From: Nitrospirota bacterium
Lineage (GTDB): Bacteria > Nitrospirota > Thermodesulfovibrionia > Thermodesulfovibrionales > Dissulfurispiraceae
Length of the DNA stretch: 64,000 nucleotides
NCBI GenBank assembly: GCA_004321915.1
Contig: SCQE01000021.1
Location: 209,344-273,343, forward strand
Direction: 5' to 3'
The stretch's first letter is position 1, and each line of letters begins with the position of its first letter. The position numbers and the translations under genes are program-made. Shown piece after piece: positions 51,852 to 60,111 of the stretch. Under the pieces are notes generated by a model. It ran no database searches. It was not told the DNA's origin and saw only the letters and a program-made list of their open reading frames with translations.

Positions 51852-53781
51852 TAAAGACGGCTTGCTGTACGGTCTTATGAATCCGACTCATTTTAAACGG
51901 ACTGTATTCTTTTTGATGATAGACGCTTTGATATTGTCGTTTTCGCTTTATTTTTCGTTCCTGCTTCGTTTTGAGTTCAACATCCCCGAGGTCTATACAG
52001 GATACATGCTTACGGCCCTGCCGTTTTTTGTCTGCGTCAAGGTGGCCTCGTTTTATTTCTTCAGGCTTTACATGATGACATGGCGTTTTGTCAGCATCAA
52101 CGAGCTTTTCAATATTATCAAAGGCCTTCTGATATCAGAGATGGTTTTGATGGTGTTGATCTTTGTCCCACTCCCTGTTCAGTCTTCTTTTTATCCGTTC
52201 AGCGGTCTGCCTGTAAGGGGTTTTCCAAGGAGCATCTTTTTGATGGATGCGGCGGTTTCGCTGATTTTCATTTCGGGACTGCGCCTCTCGAAGAGGATTT
52301 TTCTCGAGATATCGCGCAAGCAGAATCAGAGGCTTCAGGGCAAAAAGACTATCATTGTCGGGGCCGGACGCACAGGCGAGATGATACTGAGGGACATGCT
52401 CAGCCGCAAATCGCCCGCGCTGAACCCTGTGGGGTTTCTCGACGACGATACCGGCAAGACAGGAATGTATATCCATGGCGTAAGGGTATTGGATACGATT
52501 GCGGGGCTCGAATCCGAGGTTAAGAAGCAGGGGGTCGAGGAAGTCATAATCGCAATACCGTCTCTGGACCATGTTGCCATAAGGCAGATTTACGATACGG
52601 CAAAGGTATCAGGCGTGGACACGATCAAGATCGTTCCGCGCATATACGACTTGCAGGGCGCGAAGGTGAATATTCAGGACCTCGAGGACATAAGCATAGA
52701 GGATTTGATAGGCAGGCAGAAGGTAAGCGTTGACTATCAGAAAATCGGCTCGTTTATCAAAGGCAGGACTGTTCTTCTGACCGGAGCCGGGGGATCCATA
52801 GGCTCTGAGATAGCCCTGCAGGTCTGCGGTTTTGACCCTGCAAAGCTCATACTTTTCGATGTTGACGAAACGGAGCTTCACAATATCGGGCTGAAAATAA
52901 AAAAGACCTTTCCGCAGATCTGGGTGAATGTTGTTTTTGTCGTCGGGGACATAAAGGAGAGGGAAAGGGTCAGGGATATTTTTGGCGCAATGAGGCCCGG
53001 GATTGTTTTTCATGCGGCCGCTTATAAACATGTGCCTATGATGGAGTACAATCCATCCGAGGCGGTGAAGGTCAATATTTCAGGCACCTTTAATCTTGCC
53101 GAGGCGGCTGCGGATTTCGGCGTCGGCAAATTCATAATGATATCTACGGACAAGGCGGTCAGGCCGACGAGCGTAATGGGCGCTACAAAGAGGGTCGCGG
53201 AGTATATCTGCAATGCATTTAACGGCAGGGGGGATACGGCCTTTGTCTCTGTCAGGTTCGGGAATGTGCTCGGAAGCAGGGGGAGCGTACTCCCGCTTTT
53301 CATGGAACAGTTGAAGCACGGGGGACCGCTCAGCGTCACTCATAAGGACATGCGGAGATATTTCATGACAATCCCCGAAGCAGTATCGCTTGTGCTGCAG
53401 GCCTCTGTAATAGGTGCCGGGGGGCAGATACTGGTGCTCGATATGGGCGAGCCGGTAAAGATCGTGAAGCTTGCCGAAGAGCTTATAAGAATGCACGGAC
53501 TCGAGCCTTACAGAGACATCGATATAGAAATTGTGGGCATGCGTCCCGGCGAGAAGTTGTTCGAAGAGATTTTAACTGCGGAAGAAGGCACTGTTTCTAG
53601 CCCGCACGAAAAGATCTTTATAGCAAACAGCAATGAGAAGTTTTCTCTTCAGGAAATAGGTTCTATGCTCGACGGATTTAAACGTGTTGTAGAGGGTCCT
53701 TACCCTGAAAGGGAAGAACGAGTAAGGGCTTTTCTAAAGAAGCATGTCAGATACTGGTCGGATGATCAAGCTGCGTCTTGA
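51823..53781 (+). CDS. UDP-GlcNAc 4,6-dehydratase (CapD/WbpM family)
   Basis: A 652-residue protein. Four hydrophobic segments (about 25-165), then a first Rossmann part (TIIVGAGRTGEMIL) and a second SDR part with VLLTGAGGSIGSEIAL and STDKAVRPTSVMGATKR, in which the usual catalytic Tyr is Met as in WbpM and FlaA1. It dehydrates UDP-GlcNAc at C4/C6. It could feed both the 50308 reductase and the LegC-like branch. The upstream start is TTG 51823; ATG 51877 would remove 18 residues and leave the membrane part intact. Confidence 0.93.
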   Translation: MSGARGWNISKDGLLYGLMNPTHFKRTVFFLMIDALILSFSLYFSFLLRFEFNIPEVYTGYMLTALPFFVCVKVASFYFFRLYMMTWRFVSINELFNIIKGLLISEMVLMVLIFVPLPVQSSFYPFSGLPVRGFPRSIFLMDAAVSLIFISGLRLSKRIFLEISRKQNQRLQGKKTIIVGAGRTGEMILRDMLSRKSPALNPVGFLDDDTGKTGMYIHGVRVLDTIAGLESEVKKQGVEEVIIAIPSLDHVAIRQIYDTAKVSGVDTIKIVPRIYDLQGAKVNIQDLEDISIEDLIGRQKVSVDYQKIGSFIKGRTVLLTGAGGSIGSEIALQVCGFDPAKLILFDVDETELHNIGLKIKKTFPQIWVNVVFVVGDIKERERVRDIFGAMRPGIVFHAAAYKHVPMMEYNPSEAVKVNISGTFNLAEAAADFGVGKFIMISTDKAVRPTSVMGATKRVAEYICNAFNGRGDTAFVSVRFGNVLGSRGSVLPLFMEQLKHGGPLSVTHKDMRRYFMTIPEAVSLVLQASVIGAGGQILVLDMGEPVKIVKLAEELIRMHGLEPYRDIDIEIVGMRPGEKLFEEILTAEEGTVSSPHEKIFIANSNEKFSLQEIGSMLDGFKRVVEGPYPEREERVRAFLKKHVRYWSDDQAAS

Positions 53782-54786
53782 CGCGACAGTCTTCAGCCCT
53801 TCAAAAACATCTTCCACGCTTACAGCTCCCGCCTTTTTGGTTTTGTCCTGCAGTATCACATAATCGGTGCCCCAAGGCCTCCATCTGTCCTGACTTGTCG
53901 AGCCCCATATGGTCACAACGGGTTTGCCGAGCGCTGCGGCTATGTGCATGGCGCCCCCGTCGCAGCAAACCACGAGATCGCTTGCGCTGAGGGCGGCTAT
54001 CAACTCAGCAAGGCTTTCGGTCTTATAGGCTGCGGTTTGCGGACCGAGCGCGGCCGTAACAGCTGCGGCTTTCTCATCGTCACCCGGATGATAGACATTG
54101 CCCTCGCTGCCGGGCGACCAGAGAAGCATGACGTCTGCCCCTAATTTTGAGCGGACGAGTCTGCCGAGCTCTATAAACTTATCGATAGGCCACCTGTTGT
54201 CCGGTTTTCTGCTGCTGATATGGAAAGCTATTACAGGCTGTTTTATGCCTGATGAGGACATAAAGACCACGACTTTTTTCATCTCTCCAGCCGAAGGATA
54301 AACTTTCATAGCAGGGGGGGCGCTGTTTATTCCTAGTCCGGAAAGGAGCATAAAGGTACGCTCCACCTCATGCAACGGGCCTTCGGACTCCGTAAGCGCG
54401 GCATTGTACCCTTTGGGGCCTTCCGTTCCCTCTTTGATATATCCGATTCGCATTGCAGCGCCTGTAAGTCTTGTATAGCGTTCAAGGCGGGACGAATAAG
54501 AACCGCAGCCTATAGCTACGTCAAAATGCTCCCTGCGTATTTTCATAAGCAGGCGCATATTGCCGAAGATAACCGAGGCCTTGTTTTTGGATGAGTGCTT
54601 TGCCTTCTCGTAAACATAAAGCCCGTCTATATCCGGGTTCCCTTCCAGCGCTGCAGCGTTATATGTGTTGACGAGCGCGCAGATCTTGGCCTGAGGAAAG
54701 CGTTCCCTTGCGGCATGTATGGCAGGAGTGGTACAGATGAGGTCTCCTATATTGTCGCGACGTATGAAGAGAATTTTCTTTATCAC
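53734..54786 (-). CDS. Glycosyltransferase family 9 (ADP-heptose:LPS type)
   Basis: A 350-residue GT9 enzyme: ILFIRRDNIGDLICTTPAIHAARERFP, HISSRKPDNRWP and VVCCDGGAMHIAAALGKPVVTIWG. Members add heptose to LPS core. Its 3' end overlaps the convergent dehydratase gene by 48 bases. The start overlaps the ligase gene by 4 bases. Confidence 0.92.
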   Translation of the reverse strand: MIKKILFIRRDNIGDLICTTPAIHAARERFPQAKICALVNTYNAAALEGNPDIDGLYVYEKAKHSSKNKASVIFGNMRLLMKIRREHFDVAIGCGSYSSRLERYTRLTGAAMRIGYIKEGTEGPKGYNAALTESEGPLHEVERTFMLLSGLGINSAPPAMKVYPSAGEMKKVVVFMSSSGIKQPVIAFHISSRKPDNRWPIDKFIELGRLVRSKLGADVMLLWSPGSEGNVYHPGDDEKAAAVTAALGPQTAAYKTESLAELIAALSASDLVVCCDGGAMHIAAALGKPVVTIWGSTSQDRWRPWGTDYVILQDKTKKAGAVSVEDVFEGLKTVASRRSLIIRPVSDMLL

Positions 54787-56075
54787 GAGGCGTTCTCCTC
54801 TCCGAGCAGCGGAAGCCTGTGTGTAAGCGCTGCGCCTATTCCGAGCAGGAGCATAAATAATAGCTTGGAGTCGCCTGCGTCGAAACTGCCGAAGAAATTG
54901 TTGACCCAGTATCCGGACATCATCGTGAGCATTGCTGCCGAAAAATAGCGAGGGAGACTGTCTTTATCCTGAAACGGCTGCCGCAATTTTTTCAGGAAGA
55001 AAAACGCGAACGATAGAATCATCCACAAAAAGACCAAGAACCCCTGCAGGCCGAGTTCGAAGGCCATGCCTATAAATGTGTTATGCACCTGAGAGTAGAT
55101 AAAGTCTTTGTTGCCCTCGTTTCTTACCACCCTGCCGAACAGAAAACGGCCGTATCCGTGCGGATGGAGAGGGTCTTCAGAAATCTTTTCGAGAGCGGTC
55201 TTCCACATCGCGAGACGGTGTCCTGCTCCGGTCCGCTCCTCTTCGGCGTATTTTACGACTATCTCTTCAGGGCTCATGGTTATAAATTCGTTTATTGTCG
55301 GGATATTCATCCCCTTGAAAGTCAGCATAACAGGCAATACAGCGGAAAGCAATAAAATTACTAAAGCGATAGCCAGCCTCTTACCGAAACGATTCTGGGA
55401 CAGCAGCAGGAACAGCGCTACAAAAGCCTCTGCCGCAAGCGCGAGGTACGAAGCCCTTGTGAAGGTTATGTATAGAGCGGCCGCATTGAGAATCAAAAGC
55501 ATGATGAGCGCAAACCGGTATCCGCGTTCTTTTGTATAAAAAAGACCCCAGAAGATAAATGGAATTACGAGCGTGTGATAAAGTCCGGCAGCTTCGCCTC
55601 CGCCGGGGTCTCTCAGCCCCCCGGCCTTGTAAGTCATATGCAGCCATGTGCCGTCATGTCTGTAAAAGTCAAAGAATGAGTATAGGCTGAAGATCAAGCT
55701 TCCGAAAAGGAGGGTGCAGCAGAGGATAAGCGCGCTCTTTTTGTTTTGTATCGAGAGGTAAACAGTACAGAGTACAATTACAGGCGTTATGAACTCTCGC
55801 CAGAACTCTTTAAGGCTCTGGCCTACATCTATGGACGAGAAAAAGGATACTATTGCAGCTGTTGCAAAAGCTGCCAAGGGAAGTTCGAGCGAGGTTTTTA
55901 CAAAGCCATGTTTTTTAGAAACGATTATCCGTGCGATAAGCAGTATAAATGCCGCTCCGATTGCTATGGAGCGTACGGTTATGGTCCGGGCTATCGGCAG
56001 GACAAGAATGAGCAAAGAAAGGCAGAACATAATGGCCCGGTCTATACAGAGTATTATTTTCGCTTTGTCTTGCAT
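54783..56075 (-). CDS. O-antigen ligase family protein (WaaL/Wzy_C)
   Basis: A 430-residue inner-membrane protein with about ten hydrophobic segments. The periplasmic loop holds HPHGYGRFLFGRV and SQVHNTFIGMAFELGL with the conserved His (VHN) of the Wzy_C/ligase domain; FTRASYLAL is the other characteristic motif. It would join the undecaprenyl-linked polymer to lipid A core or another acceptor, or act as polymerase. Confidence 0.9.
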   Translation of the reverse strand: MQDKAKIILCIDRAIMFCLSLLILVLPIARTITVRSIAIGAAFILLIARIIVSKKHGFVKTSLELPLAAFATAAIVSFFSSIDVGQSLKEFWREFITPVIVLCTVYLSIQNKKSALILCCTLLFGSLIFSLYSFFDFYRHDGTWLHMTYKAGGLRDPGGGEAAGLYHTLVIPFIFWGLFYTKERGYRFALIMLLILNAAALYITFTRASYLALAAEAFVALFLLLSQNRFGKRLAIALVILLLSAVLPVMLTFKGMNIPTINEFITMSPEEIVVKYAEEERTGAGHRLAMWKTALEKISEDPLHPHGYGRFLFGRVVRNEGNKDFIYSQVHNTFIGMAFELGLQGFLVFLWMILSFAFFFLKKLRQPFQDKDSLPRYFSAAMLTMMSGYWVNNFFGSFDAGDSKLLFMLLLGIGAALTHRLPLLGEENAS

Positions 56076-56078
56076 GCG

Positions 56079-57197
56079 TTATTTCCCTGCCCCGATAGTT
56101 TTCAAGACGGCAGCCACGATCTCTTCCGGCACGATGTCTTCTATGCATTCCCTTGTACCTATTTCGCATTCGTAAGGACTTTTGAATGAATGAGAGCAGG
56201 GAACGCATGGAAGCTCTTTCTTTATGATAACAGCTTTAGCGCCTGTAGGACGCTGGTCCTGCATATCCGAAGGTCCGGCCATATCTATTACAGGTATGCT
56301 TAGGGCATCAGCCATATAAGCTATTCCGGTATCCACTCCGACGAACACCGCCAGCTTTGCAATAAGGCCCGGAAGTTCTTCGAGGCTGAATTTGCCGCAT
56401 GAATTAATGACATTCTTCCGAAGACCCGTTATTTCTATTACGGTATCGGCGGTTTTTTTGTCGGCGCCGGCGCCTATAAGCAAAATGCTGCAATCGACCG
56501 AATCGAGAAGTCCGGAGACGAGTGCCGAAAGTTTTTCAACGCCGAGTTCTTTTAGCTTGTTGCCGCTGCTTACGGCTATGCCGACCAAAGGCATGTCCAA
56601 GTTTTTTAAAAAATCCTCTGCCTTGGATTTTCCTTCCTCGCTTATGAAAATCTCTTTTTTGAAATTACTGCTTTCTATCCCGATATGCCTGAGCATTTTT
56701 AAATATGTTTCTGCAACCAGTCTGCCCTGTAAATGCTTTTCAAGACCGGTGAAGAGCCGTGAGGCAAGTTTGAAGGTCGTTCCGCAGAAATCCGGCAGTA
56801 TGGTCAGTCTTACCGGCACGAGGCCCCAGAACAGGGCGAGCGCGAAGAGGGTGTTCGGATTTAGGCAGACTGCCGTGTCGTACTTTCCCTTCCCTATGAT
56901 CTCTGCAAGTTTTAATTTTCCGGCAATCCCTCTATAGTCGGATGTTGAGATTGCGATTATTTCATCGACATTGGGGTTGCCCCGCAAAACCCCTTTTGTG
57001 GAAGGCGTTGCGAGGACTGTCAGATGTGCCTCGGGGAGCCCTTTTTTTATTTCCCTGAATACCGGAGTGGAACATATCATGTCGCCTATCTTGGCGGTCT
57101 GGATTATGAGTATCCGGCGAGATTTCGGTTTTGTCCTTGATTTTCTTGTCAGCAGAATAAAAGGCGCCGTTAAATAAGCCAACAGGACCCAGATCAT
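56079..57197 (-). CDS. Glycosyltransferase family 9 with N-terminal membrane anchor
   Basis: A 372-residue GT9 protein: ILIIQTAKIGDMICSTPVFREIKKGLP, GIAVSSGNKLKELG and FVGVDTGIAYMADALSIPVIDMAG. A hydrophobic helix (residues 2-17) precedes the catalytic domain. A second GT9 in the same operon (53734) suggests two heptose-like additions. Three bases separate it from the ligase. Confidence 0.9.
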   Translation of the reverse strand: MIWVLLAYLTAPFILLTRKSRTKPKSRRILIIQTAKIGDMICSTPVFREIKKGLPEAHLTVLATPSTKGVLRGNPNVDEIIAISTSDYRGIAGKLKLAEIIGKGKYDTAVCLNPNTLFALALFWGLVPVRLTILPDFCGTTFKLASRLFTGLEKHLQGRLVAETYLKMLRHIGIESSNFKKEIFISEEGKSKAEDFLKNLDMPLVGIAVSSGNKLKELGVEKLSALVSGLLDSVDCSILLIGAGADKKTADTVIEITGLRKNVINSCGKFSLEELPGLIAKLAVFVGVDTGIAYMADALSIPVIDMAGPSDMQDQRPTGAKAVIIKKELPCVPCSHSFKSPYECEIGTRECIEDIVPEEIVAAVLKTIGAGK

Positions 57198-58399
57198 TTT
57201 TTTAGCGCCTCCGAAAACGTCTTCTCGATCCCCTTCACGTAAGAGTTTATATCGAATTTTTCTACCACCCTTTGCCTTGCCGCCCCCCCCATCTTTGCCC
57301 TCAAGCCGCTGTCCCGGACTAAGGCGGTTATGGCTCCGGCAAACTCTTTAGTCTGTCCAAGACCCACAAGATAACCGGTTGATCCGCTCAGTACAAGTTC
57401 GGCAGGCCCGGTGACATCGGAGGCAACGACCGGTTTCCCCATCAGCATCGCTTCAAGGATGACTCTCGGCAGGCCTTCTTTTCTCGATGTTAAGATAAAG
57501 ATGTCAAAGGCATTAATGTATGAAACAGCATCGGATTTGAAGCCGGTAAATATCGTATGCTCGCTTATATTAAGTTTTTCAGCGTACCGTTGCAGCGTTT
57601 CTCCCTCGGGGCCTTCACCTACGATAACGCATTTAATCGGCTGCGTGGCTGTTTTTAATACAGAGGCAAAGGCGTCCAGAAGGTCTTTGACACGTTTTCT
57701 CTTTATCAAGGAGCAGACAGTGCCTATCAAAACGGTATTTTCTTCAGCGCCCAGTTCCTTTCTGATAAACCGGAGATCTTTCTCAGGCTGAGCAGCCGCA
57801 TCTATTCCGTTATATACGACTATGCATTTATTGGCGTCAATGCCCTGCCTGACTAGGCTGTTTTTAACGCCTTCCGATACGGTCATAATTTTTTTCAGGT
57901 GGGTGTTGGCCAAGGTCGTCTCGGTCTTGTTCAGTTCGGATTCGATCCTGCAGTGCTGGACCGCGGGTATTCCGGTATTCCGGGAAGCCAATATTCCCTC
58001 GAGGTTGGAGGACGGCTGGTTATTCATGTAAAGCAGGTCGCTTTTCGATGTGATAAGTATTTCAGCTATTTTGCCGGCTTTTTTATTGATTTTCAAATGG
58101 TACTCCAGAAAGAATATGACGCGTTTAAGAAGTTTTTTGTTGTAAAAAAAGAGCATACGCACCGCCTCTTTCAAGGACTTCAGGAAAAATGTGTTCGGGG
58201 CCTGCGGTATGAGTATAAAATCGATGCCGAGTTTTTGGAATTCGGTCTTTAGGTCCGAACTCCCCGATTTTTTGTAGTTTTTGTAGAAAAGCGCTGTAAA
58301 GTGGTATTGGTCTCTGTCCGCTCTTTTAAGATATTCAAAAAGACTGTTGGTCCCTCCGCCCCACTCGTTGCCTGTATCTAAGATCAGTATTCTTTTCAC
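57194..58399 (-). CDS. Family 4 glycosyltransferase
   Basis: A 401-residue GT4 enzyme with ILILDTGNEWGGGTNSLFEYL, a donor half with LIGTVCSLIKRKRVKDLL, and the EX7E region LTSRKEGLPRVILEAMLMGKPVVASDV. Overlaps the GT9 gene by 4 bases. Confidence 0.92.
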   Translation of the reverse strand: MKRILILDTGNEWGGGTNSLFEYLKRADRDQYHFTALFYKNYKKSGSSDLKTEFQKLGIDFILIPQAPNTFFLKSLKEAVRMLFFYNKKLLKRVIFFLEYHLKINKKAGKIAEILITSKSDLLYMNNQPSSNLEGILASRNTGIPAVQHCRIESELNKTETTLANTHLKKIMTVSEGVKNSLVRQGIDANKCIVVYNGIDAAAQPEKDLRFIRKELGAEENTVLIGTVCSLIKRKRVKDLLDAFASVLKTATQPIKCVIVGEGPEGETLQRYAEKLNISEHTIFTGFKSDAVSYINAFDIFILTSRKEGLPRVILEAMLMGKPVVASDVTGPAELVLSGSTGYLVGLGQTKEFAGAITALVRDSGLRAKMGGAARQRVVEKFDINSYVKGIEKTFSEALKK

Positions 58400-58449
58400 T
58401 GCTGCCAGCCGAGCTTTAAACCCATATTTTTTCTTTGCCGGTCCGGTTT

Positions 58450-58830
58450 TTACCAGAGGTTTTCGAGGTCCTTTTGCGTAAACTCATGATCTCTCGCCGA
58501 CCAATAGGTTTTGCCGGAACCCTCGCGTTTTAGACATAACGGATCATTTTTGAACATTCGGAACAGCAGGCTGATCGGGGTCAGGAACAAATAAAAGATT
58601 ATCCCTAAGAGCAGATACGAGTTTATTCTACCTATCAGTTCCGACAGATCAAGCCAGAGGCGCGCGATTTTTACAGCGAGCTTTTTGAAGAAAAGCGCGA
58701 TCGCCAAAAGCGCCGCTGCTATGTAAATAAGCGCGTTCAGCTTGAACACCAGATAAAAGACCATAGCTGCAAGTGACAATACCGCTAAGGTTTCGAGGGC
58801 TTTGTGTTCTGATAGTCTGTTTTTCTCCAT
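58450..58830 (-). CDS. SxtJ-family membrane protein
   Basis: A 126-residue protein with three hydrophobic segments and the soluble end KTYWSARDHEFTQKDLENLW. It matches the SxtJ family, named after saxitoxin clusters, where SxtI carbamoyltransferase, SxtJ and SxtK occur together. The family function is unknown. Here DUF5989, an SGNH protein and a carbamoyltransferase lie directly upstream. Confidence 0.82.
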   Translation of the reverse strand: MEKNRLSEHKALETLAVLSLAAMVFYLVFKLNALIYIAAALLAIALFFKKLAVKIARLWLDLSELIGRINSYLLLGIIFYLFLTPISLLFRMFKNDPLCLKREGSGKTYWSARDHEFTQKDLENLW

Positions 58831-58846
58831 AATTGCCTTCTAAATA

Positions 58847-58996
58847 TCAGAATATGGTATATATGAACGGGGCTATGGCCGAACCGCTGGACAGAACGAT
58901 CAAAAGCCCGAACAGCAATAAGACGATAATGACCGGTAAAAGCCACCATTTTTTTCTTTGCTTGAGAAACAGCCACAAATCTTTTATCACGCTCAT
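58847..58996 (-). CDS. Very small DUF5989/SxtK-type membrane protein
   Basis: A 49-residue protein: MSVIKDLWLFLKQRKKWWLL, then one hydrophobic helix and the end SSGSAIAPFIYTIF. This is the DUF5989 pattern (the SxtK relative). The start ATG overlaps the upstream SGNH stop by 4 bases, and 16 bases separate it from the SxtJ-like gene, which supports expression as part of the cassette. Confidence 0.85.
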   Translation of the reverse strand: MSVIKDLWLFLKQRKKWWLLPVIIVLLLFGLLIVLSSGSAIAPFIYTIF

Positions 58997-60111
58997 TTGA
59001 CCTCCGGCTTTAAAGGCAGATATTTTTTTTCTTTTAAATGGTCTTTTAATTCCTGTGCGATAATTCTATTTCCCAAGGCGGTCATATGTCCATCGAACAT
59101 GCGGGAATGTTTTTCGGGGGCGTTCCTTTTTATTTCTTCGAGGACCGGGTAGAAATCCAAAACGTTTATGCCGGTTTTTTTTGCGCAGTCGATTAATTTT
59201 TTAGAGAGGGCCAGATGTCTGGCTGAGGGAGAGGATGAATACTGCGCTATCAGAATAGTTTTGGCGCCGGAAGCGGTTTCCAATTCCTTTAATTTGTCCA
59301 TCAAAAGGCAGGATACCTGTTCAGGGTCTGCGCCGCTTTTTTTCCAGTATTGATATGTGCCGTAATACCAGAGGGTAGGCGCATTCTTCGACATTACCCT
59401 GTGTATGAAGTAACTGTAGCCGAGGATATTCCTTGCCGAATCCCATAAAAAAGCTGGTGCCGTAATGTTCTTTTCTATAATGTGCGAATCATGAAGAACG
59501 AGTCTGTTACCCTCAACCGTATAGTACGGTTTCGGAGTGTTCCGCCTGTTTGCAAGCTCGGACCTTGTTATGTCGTCCGGAATAAAGCTTATCAGCAGGA
59601 TTTCTGGTCTGTATTTTTCCGTAAGCATCCCGGCCCTGATTACAATCTGGTCTAAGGCATAACCGAAGACCCCGCCGTTTAATACCGGAATGCCCGTAAG
59701 CCTTTCTAAATAAGCGGGCCACGTTTCATCGTTGGACACCTGATCTCCGAATGTAAAGGAGTCCCCGACCGCGAGGATTTTAGGCGAGTTCTTTCTGTGC
59801 GGTCCCGGGTCTCCGCCGTTACTGCGGATACCGTCATCTCCGATGGTCACTTTTGTTCCCCAAAAGTTCTCTGTAGAGTCGAACCCAACCCTAGGGATAT
59901 ATCCCAGTTTGGCGTCGAACTGCGCGGGATAGGCGGATTTCAGCAGAGAGGTCTCTCTTGTTATGAAATATTGGAGCTTCAATTCCTTGTAATATATTCT
60001 CAAAGCGATCTCGGCGGCGAGGAACAGGAGCAGCAAGGAAAATATAATAAGCAAAGAAAATGTTTTTTTCTGGTTGTTATCGAACCATGTATTGCCGCTG
60101 TCTTTAATCAA
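58993..60111 (-). CDS. SGNH/GDSL-like hydrolase, membrane anchored
   Basis: A 372-residue protein with one N-terminal membrane helix (about 17-37) and an SGNH fold: ILAVGDSFTFGD (catalytic Ser), NGGVFGYALDQ (Gly/Asn blocks) and DGHMTALGNRI (Asp-His near the end). Such proteins add or remove acyl groups on polysaccharides or lipids at the periplasmic side. Overlaps carbamoyltransferase and DUF5989 genes. Confidence 0.87.
   Translation of the reverse strand: MIKDSGNTWFDNNQKKTFSLLIIFSLLLLFLAAEIALRIYYKELKLQYFITRETSLLKSAYPAQFDAKLGYIPRVGFDSTENFWGTKVTIGDDGIRSNGGDPGPHRKNSPKILAVGDSFTFGDQVSNDETWPAYLERLTGIPVLNGGVFGYALDQIVIRAGMLTEKYRPEILLISFIPDDITRSELANRRNTPKPYYTVEGNRLVLHDSHIIEKNITAPAFLWDSARNILGYSYFIHRVMSKNAPTLWYYGTYQYWKKSGADPEQVSCLLMDKLKELETASGAKTILIAQYSSSPSARHLALSKKLIDCAKKTGINVLDFYPVLEEIKRNAPEKHSRMFDGHMTALGNRIIAQELKDHLKEKKYLPLKPEVK

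Noticed and set aside
55746..56189. Tyr/Cys-rich open frame on the plus strand inside the O-antigen ligase gene
   Set aside because: Antisense of hydrophobic codons gives such compositions; the ligase motifs on the other strand are convincing.
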